29,672 nucleotides of DNA from DAITAZ01 sp036824045 (GTDB lineage: Bacteria > Pseudomonadota > Gammaproteobacteria > Burkholderiales > Rhodocyclaceae): assembly GCA_036824045.1 (NCBI GenBank), contig DAITAZ010000044.1:1-29672 (forward strand), in the 5' to 3' direction. The notes under the pieces are model-generated. The model searched no databases. It saw only the letters and a program-made list of their open reading frames with translations, and was not told the DNA's origin. Position numbers and translations under genes: made by a program. Positions within the stretch are counted from its first letter, which is position 1. Each line of letters begins with the position of its first letter. Positions 7,686-14,003 of the stretch are shown one piece after another.

Positions 7686-8645
7686 ATGTCCTTCAAATCG
7701 CTTGCCCGTGGGGCGGCCCTACTGTGCCTGCTGGCAGCGCTGCTGGCCGCCTGCCTGTGGGCGGCGGAGCGCCTGCTGCGGCCACCTCCCGTACCCGCGT
7801 GGCAACCGATTTTTCGCGGTGTGGACTACTACGCCGAGACGTTGAAGGGGGAGTTCGGCGGGAGCGGGCGGGCCATGGCGGTGCGGGTGGATCTCAGCGC
7901 GCCCGGTGTCCGCCTGCAGGTGCGGCCCGCCGATGCGCCGACAGGGCAGGGGCATTACCGTCTGGCTTTTCCGGACTGGCACCTGGCCCGCCACGGGCTG
8001 GCCGTGCTGATCAACACTTCCGCGTTCCACGGCGAGGCGCTGACGCAGGGCTGCGTGGAGGGGGCGCGCGGACGACCCCTTGATTTCCGCGGCTGGCGGG
8101 GCTGGCCGGGGCGGCCGGTGTATGCCACGGATGTGAACATCATTGCCGGGGCGCCCTTGTTCGTGCCGGAGCGGGCGCACCTGCTGTGGTTCGAGCAGGA
8201 TCTCACGCCCCATTTCGACCTGCGGCCGGTGTCTGCCGCCCGCATCCAGGCCCTGCTGGCGGCCCCTGCCATGCCCCGCCTGCACTGGGGCGTAGGTTTT
8301 CCGGTGCCGCAACTGTGGGATCGCCAGATCCTGCCCTGGTACCTGCGGGACGAGTTCCGGCGGGACGCGGAACTCAAACCTTTCGTGGGGGTGGATCGCG
8401 GCGCGCGGCGCCTCTACCTCATGGCCTTCGAGCGGGCTTCCACCCGCGAGATGCTGGAATTCGCCCGCCGCCTGGGCGTGGAGGCGGGCGGCCAGTTCGA
8501 CGCCGGTCACACCACCACCTTGCTGGTGGGGCGCGGCGCCCGGGGGCTGCCGCCGCACACGGGCATCCGCGGGCTGCGGCCGCTGGCGGCCTGGCTCGGG
8601 GTCCAGGCGGAGCCCCTGCCGGAAGGGCAGAGCGCTGCCCGTTAG
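7686..8645 (+). CDS. Membrane-anchored phosphodiester-glycosidase-like (NAGPA-type) protein
   Basis: A 319-residue protein with an N-terminal hydrophobic segment (about residues 8-28) acting as signal or anchor, so the body is periplasmic. The first half has VDYYAETL and a VRVDLSAPGVRLQV strand. The second half has FVGVDRGARRLYLMAF, then a helix ending FARRLGV, then GGQFDAGHTTTLLV. This order (G-V-D, L-x-L-x-x-F, L-x-x-L-G, D-x-G-x-x-T) matches the phosphodiester glycosidase (NAGPA, formerly DUF2233) domain, though the usual DGGGS is replaced by DAGHT. ATG 7686 is chosen for the signal segment; no clear ribosome site is seen. Its TAG overlaps the TAA of the opposing gene within four bases. 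The substrate is unknown. Confidence 0.6.
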   Translation: MSFKSLARGAALLCLLAALLAACLWAAERLLRPPPVPAWQPIFRGVDYYAETLKGEFGGSGRAMAVRVDLSAPGVRLQVRPADAPTGQGHYRLAFPDWHLARHGLAVLINTSAFHGEALTQGCVEGARGRPLDFRGWRGWPGRPVYATDVNIIAGAPLFVPERAHLLWFEQDLTPHFDLRPVSAARIQALLAAPAMPRLHWGVGFPVPQLWDRQILPWYLRDEFRRDAELKPFVGVDRGARRLYLMAFERASTREMLEFARRLGVEAGGQFDAGHTTTLLVGRGARGLPPHTGIRGLRPLAAWLGVQAEPLPEGQSAAR

Positions 8646-9469
8646 CGGGCCCGCGCCAGCAGGGCTTCGAAGCCGGGGTAGTCCTCCCGCCGGATGGCGA
8701 ACTTGGCGGCGCAGTGGCTCCAGCTCTGTCCGGTGGGCAGGGCCGCCCGCAGGCCCGGCAGATCGGTGACGCGGGTGCCGCCCAGCAGGGTCACGCCCCG
8801 GGCGAAGAGCGGGTCCGGCAGGCAGCCGGCGCCCGGGCCGACCAGGGCGAAGTACCGGGCGCTGCGGCAGGCGGCGATCATCCGGTCCAGGGTGTCGTTG
8901 AGCAGCACGGTGCTGGTGGAGAGCACCTTGTTGCAGGGGGCCAGGTCTTCGGCCTCCAGGGTGACCCGGTAGCCCGCCTGCTCGCCGGCCAGTTCCGCCT
9001 TCAGCTCGGCCACGGTGAGTTGCGCGCCCGCGCCGGCGATGCGGCCCACCAAGGGGCGGAAGAGGCCGATCATGCCCACGTGGTCGCCGGGGCGGGGGTC
9101 AAGCAGGCCGATGGAGTCGGCACTGTTGTCCGGCTGGTAGCCGGCCCGGGCGAACAGGCTGGCCGTGAGCGCATTGACGGCGGCAAAGCCCAGGGCCCTG
9201 CGGGCCGGGTCCGCGCCCAGGTAGTGGCGGGCCACATCCAGGCTGGCAGCGCCGGCAATGTCCCCGGAGGCTGCCAGGTGGGCCAGGGTATCCCCGAGCA
9301 GCACGTAGGACAGCCCCACCGCGCCGTCTTCCAGTTCCAGGGCGCAGAATTCGCCGTTCTTGGCGCCTTCGGCGGGCGGCGGGGGCAGATGGAGGGCGCG
9401 CACCCGGGGCGGGGGCAGCTTGGCGGCGTAGCGCTCCAGCAGGGCGATCAGTTCGGTGGCAATGCTCAT
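8642..9469 (-). CDS. DUF4213/DUF364 protein, putative heavy-metal chelation family
   Basis: A 275-residue cytoplasmic protein. The N-terminal part (about 1-95) resembles DUF4213, with an enolase-N-like fold. The C-terminal part (about 110-260) resembles DUF364, with a Rossmann-like fold. Recognisable stretches are GDHVGMIGLFRPLV, LSTSTVLLNDTLDRMI, ALVGPGAGCLPDPLF, and G-V-x-x-L-G-G followed by V-T-D-L. The family is annotated as putative heavy-metal chelation and often sits near metal-cofactor or transport genes; no biochemical role is established. It is the third gene of the ravA-viaA operon, starting 14 nt after the viaA stop with a weak ribosome site. This suggests a role with the ATPase/VWA pair, which is inference. 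Confidence 0.75.
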   Translation of the reverse strand: MSIATELIALLERYAAKLPPPRVRALHLPPPPAEGAKNGEFCALELEDGAVGLSYVLLGDTLAHLAASGDIAGAASLDVARHYLGADPARRALGFAAVNALTASLFARAGYQPDNSADSIGLLDPRPGDHVGMIGLFRPLVGRIAGAGAQLTVAELKAELAGEQAGYRVTLEAEDLAPCNKVLSTSTVLLNDTLDRMIAACRSARYFALVGPGAGCLPDPLFARGVTLLGGTRVTDLPGLRAALPTGQSWSHCAAKFAIRREDYPGFEALLARAR

Positions 9470-9483
9470 GGCGGTGTGACCTG

Positions 9484-11049
9484 TCAGTGGGGGCGGGCGC
9501 GCTGACCGATGCGTACCGCCTGGGCGGCGGCGTCGCCGCCCACGGTGGCGGTGCGGTTCTCCGGGGTGCGCAGCGCGCCGGGAAAGTACATGGCGGTGAG
9601 GCTCTTGGTGGGCACGGGGGATTCGGCCGCGGCGGCGCCGTAGTGGCGCCAGTCCCGCACCCAGTGGATGTGATCGGTGATCTCCAGCAGGCCGATGGTT
9701 TCCCGGTCGCCGATGAGGATGCCCTGGACCCGCAGGCCCTGCTGTTCCCGGGTCTGGCGCAGGCTTTGGGCCAGGGCCGGGGTGGCGCCGAATTCCCCGT
9801 CCGTGGCGATGAGCAGGTCCGCCAGGTGCCAGCGCTCTTCCCGCAGCTTGGCCAGTGCCCGTTCCAGCGGGCCGCAGATGTCGGTGCCGCCGCGAAAGGC
9901 CTGGCCGAGAAAACGGGTGAGGCGGGCAAGCCCCTCGGCGTCGGCGCCCAGTTCCATTTCCACCACCTCGTCGGGGCCGCCGAAGGCGAACACGTGGCAG
10001 GGCCGCTTCTGGGCGTGGGCGGTGCGCACGGCTTCCAGCACCACCGCCTTGGCGACCTCCTCCGCCCCGCCCTGCATGGAGCCGGAGGTGTCCACGCACA
10101 CCAGCATGGGGCCCATCTCCAGCCTCCGCCGGGGCTGGGGCTCGGGACTGGGGCGCCAGATCGGGGCTTCCTGGAGCAGGGTCTCCTGCATCCGGTCGTC
10201 GTCCTCGTAGGTGAGCAGGGTGCGTTCCGCGTGGCGGGCGTGCCACACCAGGCGCAGGCGGGGATGGGCGAGCAGCATCGCTTCGGCCGGCAGCATGCGC
10301 GCGACCCGGCCGGAGCGGCGGATGCCCCGGGTCTCACCCGGGAGGTCGGGCACCCGCACCGACCGGGTGTGGGCGCGCAGGGCGGTGCTCTGCTCCATGG
10401 CCAGCAGGGGGGTCTCGCTGGCGTCTTCCGGGTCGTCCGTCTGTCGTGCCCGGCCCAGGCCGCGGATGATGCCGGCCAGTTCGGGCATGCGTTCGATCAG
10501 GCGGCGGATGCGCACCACTTCCTGCCAGCCGGCGCTGCGCAGCAGGCCCAGCATCAGGTCCCAGCGGGTGTGCTTGGGCATGTCCGGCAACTGGCCGAAC
10601 ACGTCCACCAGTTCGTCCATCAGGCCGCAGCGTTCCGCCCAGTCCTCGCGGAAGGCGTCGATGGCCATGGCCCCGGCCCGCTCGGCCGTGGCGCCCCGGT
10701 CCTGGTAGCTGACGATCTGGTCCAGGTGCCAGAGCAGGCTGCGCAGGATGGTTTCGGTCAGTTCCGCCTGGTCGTTACAGTAGGCGGGCAGGCGCAGCGT
10801 CTCCAGCGCGGCCGCCAGGGGAGCGGCGAGGGCGGGCGCGGGCCAGTGCCAGTCGCCCGGTGCCGGGAGCCGCCCGGCCACCAGGGTGGTGGCCAGTTCG
10901 GCAATGCCCGCGAGCCGGGGCTCCAGCCAGCCCTGGGAGTGCACCAGGCCGAACAGCCACAGGCCCCGGCCGAGTTCGTCCAGGGGGGCGAGCCGGGCTT
11001 CCTGGTGCTGGAAGAGCAGGGGGGCGGGGGGCCGACGTTCGGTGCTCAA
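9484..11049 (-). CDS. viaA: ViaA-type VWA-domain protein, partner of RavA
   Basis: A 521-residue cytoplasmic protein. The helical N-terminal part (about 1-300) resembles ViaA. The C-terminal von Willebrand A domain (about 312-500) has an intact metal-ion-dependent adhesion site: DTSGS at 320-324, T389 in GGTDI, and D417 in ATDGEFG. In E. coli ViaA binds RavA, stimulates its ATPase, and associates with respiratory complexes. The start is placed at TTG 11049, which overlaps the ravA stop as TTGA (11049-11046). The open frame continues upstream only inside ravA, in low-complexity Pro/Arg/Gly sequence typical of a shadow frame. The gene symbol rests on domain and neighbour, not on an alignment. 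Confidence 0.85.
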   Translation of the reverse strand: MSTERRPPAPLLFQHQEARLAPLDELGRGLWLFGLVHSQGWLEPRLAGIAELATTLVAGRLPAPGDWHWPAPALAAPLAAALETLRLPAYCNDQAELTETILRSLLWHLDQIVSYQDRGATAERAGAMAIDAFREDWAERCGLMDELVDVFGQLPDMPKHTRWDLMLGLLRSAGWQEVVRIRRLIERMPELAGIIRGLGRARQTDDPEDASETPLLAMEQSTALRAHTRSVRVPDLPGETRGIRRSGRVARMLPAEAMLLAHPRLRLVWHARHAERTLLTYEDDDRMQETLLQEAPIWRPSPEPQPRRRLEMGPMLVCVDTSGSMQGGAEEVAKAVVLEAVRTAHAQKRPCHVFAFGGPDEVVEMELGADAEGLARLTRFLGQAFRGGTDICGPLERALAKLREERWHLADLLIATDGEFGATPALAQSLRQTREQQGLRVQGILIGDRETIGLLEITDHIHWVRDWRHYGAAAAESPVPTKSLTAMYFPGALRTPENRTATVGGDAAAQAVRIGQRARPH

Positions 11050-12440
11050 AGCAGGGGCTCGTGGGCCACCGGGGCGGGTGTTTCGCCGGGGGCGCCGTCC
11101 AGCCGGGGCAGGGCCTCGAAGCGGCCCCGGGCGTCCAGGGCGCGGGCGCGTAGCGCGGCCAGCGCGGCGCCGGTGGCTTGGAGATTGGCCCGGGCCCGCT
11201 CGGCGAAGGCCGGGTCCAGCCACAGGCTGGCGGCGGCGTAGCGGGACAGTTCGGCCTGGTGGTGAGCGAGTTCCTGCCCATAGTCGGCCAGCCGCTCCAG
11301 CAGGGCGTCGATCTGCGCCAGCCGGGCGCCAATGTGGTGGCTGCCGTAGCGGCGCTTGCGGGTGTAGCTCATGCGCATGGCCTGGCTCGCACCCTTGGCG
11401 TCGGAGGCGGCTGCGGCCAGATCCTCGGTGAACTTGAGGCGACCGCTCTCGTCGTAATCCAGATCGTTGGCCTCGACCTCCACCTGGGCCTGGGCTTCAA
11501 AGGCTTCCACCACCCGGGTGAGCCGGGCCGGAGAGATGGCTTCGCGCACGCCCAGCCGGGCCACCAGCCAGTCGCCCACCGCCGCCTGCCGCGCTTCGTC
11601 CGGGGCGGCGCACCAGGGCAGCAGCCACAGATCCCAGAGGCTGAGGGCCGTCCGCCCTTCGCTGGCCGCGGCGACCTTGAGCAGGCTCAGGGTCTTCACC
11701 CAGCGCCGGTCGGAGACGTACAGCCCTTGCTCGCCGAGCCAGTGCCGCAGTTCGCCCAGCACGCCGGCCACCGCGTCGGTCAGGGCGACCTGACGGGCGG
11801 CGGCGGTCAGGGCTGCCAGGGTGCCGGCGTCGAGCGGGGGGCTGGCGGGCGGCGGGCTGCCATCCAGTTCCAGCAGGGCGCGGAAGCCCCCTGTGCCCAC
11901 CGGGGCAATGGGCAGGCGCAGCAGGAAACGATCGAAGAAAGCTTCGGCCACCTCGTCTTCCGGGACGGTGTTGGTGGCGCCGATGGCGCTGATCAGCGGG
12001 CAGCGCTGGCGGCCGGCGCCGTTGTCGAACTCCCGCTCGTTGAGCAGGGTGAGCAGGGCGTTGAGGATGGCGCTGTTGGCCTTGAACACTTCATCGATGA
12101 AGGCCACCGAGGCTTCCGGCAGAAAACCCGCGGTCTGCCGCTCGTAGCGGTCCTGCTCCAGCGCACTGATGGAAAGCGGACCGAACAGCTCCTCCGGCAC
12201 CGAGAAGCGGGTGAGCAGCCGCTCGAAATAGCGGCCGTCGGCAAACGCCAGATGCAGCCGCCGCGCCAGTTCGCTCTTGGCGGTGCCCGGCGGGCCGATG
12301 AGCAGGGTGTGCTCCCCCGCCAGCGCCACCAGCACCATCAGTCGTACCGCCAGCCGGCGTTCCACCAGCCCGTGTTCCAGCGCCGCCAGCAGTGCTTCCA
12401 GTTGGCCGCGCCAGGGCGGCTGTGTGTGTCGGGTATCCAT
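11046..12440 (-). CDS. ravA: RavA-type MoxR-family AAA+ ATPase
   Basis: A 464-residue AAA+ ATPase of the MoxR branch, whose members act with a VWA partner as chaperones or in metal-centre maturation. Walker A is GPPGTAKS at 49-56, Walker B about 112-117 (VAFIDE), sensor-1 Asn about 157 (GATN), and the Arg finger is in FDRFLLRL at about 170. The stretches FERLLTRFSVPEELFGPLS and YERQTAGFLPEA are RavA-like. The C-terminal 200 residues are helical, as in RavA. ATG 12440 is preceded by a TACAAT element only 8 nt upstream, so the message may be nearly leaderless. Upstream in-frame sequence is probably untranslated. It is the first gene of the three-gene operon. Confidence 0.88.
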   Translation of the reverse strand: MDTRHTQPPWRGQLEALLAALEHGLVERRLAVRLMVLVALAGEHTLLIGPPGTAKSELARRLHLAFADGRYFERLLTRFSVPEELFGPLSISALEQDRYERQTAGFLPEASVAFIDEVFKANSAILNALLTLLNEREFDNGAGRQRCPLISAIGATNTVPEDEVAEAFFDRFLLRLPIAPVGTGGFRALLELDGSPPPASPPLDAGTLAALTAAARQVALTDAVAGVLGELRHWLGEQGLYVSDRRWVKTLSLLKVAAASEGRTALSLWDLWLLPWCAAPDEARQAAVGDWLVARLGVREAISPARLTRVVEAFEAQAQVEVEANDLDYDESGRLKFTEDLAAAASDAKGASQAMRMSYTRKRRYGSHHIGARLAQIDALLERLADYGQELAHHQAELSRYAAASLWLDPAFAERARANLQATGAALAALRARALDARGRFEALPRLDGAPGETPAPVAHEPLL

Positions 12441-12447
12441 GGCCGCG

Positions 12448-12453
12448 ATTGTA
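12448..12453 (-). promoter_or_regulatory. Candidate -10 box (TACAAT) for the ravA operon
   Basis: On the minus strand TACAAT (12453 to 12448) ends 7 nt before the ravA ATG triplet. A start point 6-8 nt downstream would give a leaderless or near-leaderless message, consistent with the missing Shine-Dalgarno. No good -35 lies at the right distance. Confidence 0.4.
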
Positions 12454-12507
12454 GGGCAGTCGCGGGGCCAGACTTTTGCGTGGGTTAAATAGATTCGTTC
12501 ACGAGGG

Positions 12508-12524
12508 GCCGGCCACAGGCCGGC
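12508..12524. repeat. Inverted repeat GCCGGCC-ACA-GGCCGGC
   Basis: A perfect 7-bp stem with a 3-nt loop, between ravA and the small gene at 12653. It has no T-run on either strand, so it is not an obvious terminator. It is the first of two adjacent inverted repeats. Confidence 0.5.
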
Positions 12525-12527
12525 GCG

Positions 12528-12548
12528 CTGTTCAACCACGCTGAACAG
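12528..12548. promoter_or_regulatory. Inverted repeat CTGTTCA-N7-TGAACAG, possible operator
   Basis: Perfect 7-bp arms (12528-12534 and 12542-12548) separated by 7 nt, with centre-to-centre spacing of 14 nt. It lies 17 nt upstream of the -35 box at 12566, a position suited to an activator or repressor site for the small gene or for ravA. No specific regulator is recognised. Confidence 0.4.
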
Positions 12549-12565
12549 GTTTGCCAAATTGCATG

Positions 12566-12594
12566 TTGCGCTGCACAAAAATCATTCCTATACT
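12566..12594 (+). promoter_or_regulatory. Sigma-70-like promoter of the 46-codon gene
   Basis: TTGCGC (12566-12571), a 17-nt spacer, then TATACT (12589-12594). It is among the best-looking promoters in the window. The predicted start near 12601 leaves a leader of about 50 nt before ATG 12653. The leader contains CACAATTCGTGTG (12609-12621), a small imperfect palindrome. Confidence 0.6.
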
Positions 12595-12652
12595 GGGTCT
12601 AAGCGCCTCACAATTCGTGTGGTGCAGTGCAGCAGAATGAAAGGAGCCGCAA

Positions 12653-12793
12653 ATGGTCAAGACCGTGACGCTGTATCTGCCGGTGAATCAGGCCGAGCTG
12701 GAAATCTTCCCCGCTGACGGAGTGGCCGCCGAGCCCGTGGCGGTTGCCGTGCCTGGCTGGCAGCAGTCGGCACCGCTGGATGCGGGGCTGTAA
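12653..12793 (+). CDS. Unrecognised 46-residue protein
   Basis: A short gene starting at ATG 12653 and ending at TAA 12793. A near-ideal ribosome site (AAAGGAG, 12640-12646) lies 6 nt before the start, and a good promoter lies 59 nt before that. The product begins MVKTVTLYLPVNQ, continues with an acidic stretch (AELEIFPADG) and an Ala/Val/Pro-rich middle, and ends APLDAGL. It has one Trp, no Cys and no membrane segment, and looks acidic and cytoplasmic. Third positions are strongly G/C (GTC AAG ACC GTG ACG CTG), like neighbouring genes, which supports real coding. A GC-rich hairpin follows, so it appears to be monocistronic. I recognise no family. Confidence 0.6.
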   Translation: MVKTVTLYLPVNQAELEIFPADGVAAEPVAVAVPGWQQSAPLDAGL

Positions 12794-12804
12794 ATCCCTT
12801 CGCG

Positions 12805-12855
12805 GGCGGCGGCCCGGGCCCGTGCCTCGGCCCGCCGCCGTTCCCAGGCTTTTCT
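12805..12855 (+). terminator. GC-rich hairpin with distant T-run, possible terminator of the small gene
   Basis: GGCGGCGG (12805-12812) pairs perfectly with CCGCCGCC (12832-12839) around a loop of 19 nt. The T-rich stretch TTTTCT follows only after 10 nt, at 12850-12855, so this is a poor intrinsic terminator by the usual rules. It starts 11 nt after the stop at 12793. The rest of the interval to glyQ holds a second hairpin (GCCCGC-TGTG-GCGGGC, 12901-12916) and a TAAAAT -10-like box (12944-12949) that may serve glyQ. Confidence 0.35.
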
Positions 12856-12980
12856 GACTGGTCCATTTTCCGGGTGCGCCCCGCGGGGGAGCCGGTGGGC
12901 GCCCGCTGTGGCGGGCTGGCGCGAGTTGCTGGCAAAAAGGAAGTAAAATCCCAAGCTTTGCATACGCTTCGGGCACTTCC

Positions 12981-13955
12981 ATGTCAGCGATGACGCCAAC
13001 TTTCCAGCAGGTGCTCCTGACCCTGCAGCAGTTCTGGGACCAGCACAACTGCGTGTTGCTCCAGCCCTACGACATCGAAGTGGGGGCGGGCACTTTCCAC
13101 ACCGCCACCTTCCTGCGGGCCATCGGGCCGGAGCCCTGGCGCGCGGCCTATGTGCAGCCCTCGCGCCGGCCCAAGGACGGCCGCTATGGCGAAAACCCCA
13201 ACCGGCTGCAGCACTACTACCAGTACCAGGTGGTGCTCAAGCCCAGCCCGGACAATATCCAGGAACTCTACATCGACTCCCTGCGGGCGCTGGGGATCAA
13301 CACCGCCGAGCACGACATCCGCTTCGTCGAGGACGACTGGGAATCGCCCACGCTGGGCGCCTGGGGTCTGGGGTGGGAGGTGTGGCTCGATGGCATGGAG
13401 GTGACCCAGTTCACCTACTTCCAGGAGGTGGGTTCCATCCCCTGCAAGCCGGTGCTGGGCGAAATCACCTATGGCGTCGAGCGTCTGGCCATGTACCTGC
13501 AGGGCGTGGAAAACGTTTATGACCTGGTATGGGCGCCGGGCGTGACCTACGGCGACGTGTATCACCAGAACGAGGTGGAGCAGTCCACCTACAATTTCGA
13601 GCACTCCAACGTGGAATGGCTGTTCCGCCTCTTCGGCGAGTACGAGGGCGAGGCCAAGCGGCTGATGGCGGCGAACCTGGCCCTGCCCGGCTTCGAGATG
13701 GTGATGAAGTGCTCCCACACCTTCAACCTGCTGGATGCCCGGGGTGCCATCTCGGTCACCGAGCGGGCCGCCTACATCGGCCGGGTGCGGGCGCTGGCGC
13801 GGCTGGTGGCCCAGGCCTATTACGATTCCCGCGACCGGCTGGGCTTCCCCATGGCGCACCTGGCGGACCCGCAGCTGCGGCGCCTGCTGGGCGAGGAAGA
13901 ATGCCAGCGCATCGAGGCCATCCGGGCCGAACTGGCCGCCGCCAAGGCCGCCTGA
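12981..13955 (+). CDS. glyQ: Glycyl-tRNA synthetase alpha subunit
   Basis: The catalytic alpha subunit of the bacterial alpha2beta2 glycyl-tRNA synthetase, which activates Gly and charges tRNA-Gly. The 324-residue product shows the family's class II features: LQPYDIEVGAGTFHTATFLR near the N-terminus, AAYVQPSRRPKDGRYGENPNRLQHYYQ, and GWEVWLDGMEVTQFTYFQ around the active site. Its length is slightly above the usual 300. ATG 12981 is used; ATG 12990 is an equally possible start, and neither has a good Shine-Dalgarno. A TAAAAT box at 12944 may be its -10. It is followed after 48 nt by glyS. Confidence 0.96.
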   Translation: MSAMTPTFQQVLLTLQQFWDQHNCVLLQPYDIEVGAGTFHTATFLRAIGPEPWRAAYVQPSRRPKDGRYGENPNRLQHYYQYQVVLKPSPDNIQELYIDSLRALGINTAEHDIRFVEDDWESPTLGAWGLGWEVWLDGMEVTQFTYFQEVGSIPCKPVLGEITYGVERLAMYLQGVENVYDLVWAPGVTYGDVYHQNEVEQSTYNFEHSNVEWLFRLFGEYEGEAKRLMAANLALPGFEMVMKCSHTFNLLDARGAISVTERAAYIGRVRALARLVAQAYYDSRDRLGFPMAHLADPQLRRLLGEEECQRIEAIRAELAAAKAA

Positions 13956-13968
13956 ACGAACATCTGTT

Positions 13969-13996
13969 GGGAGGAGGGGCGCGCCCAGGCGCGCCC
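13969..13996 (+). promoter_or_regulatory. Shine-Dalgarno plus perfect hairpin in the glyS leader
   Basis: The strong ribosome site GGGAGGAGG (13970-13978) is separated from the glyS ATG at 14004 by about 25 nt. Most of that spacer is a perfect 9-bp stem, GGGCGCGCC (13977-13985) with GGCGCGCCC (13988-13996), and a 2-nt loop in the drawn form. The terminal pairs probably open to give a larger loop. Folding would bring the ribosome site to about 7 nt from the ATG. Confidence 0.5.
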
Positions 13997-14003
13997 GGCA
14001 ACC

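Noticed and set aside
11178..12488. A plus-strand 436-codon frame over ravA
   Set aside because: ravA on the minus strand has intact AAA+ motifs. The plus frame is a shadow with no domain.
12794..12980. T-box riboswitch for glyQS
   Set aside because: No conserved T-box core or convincing antiterminator pair is visible, and glycyl T-boxes are not typical of proteobacteria. Only GC-rich hairpins and a -10-like box are seen.
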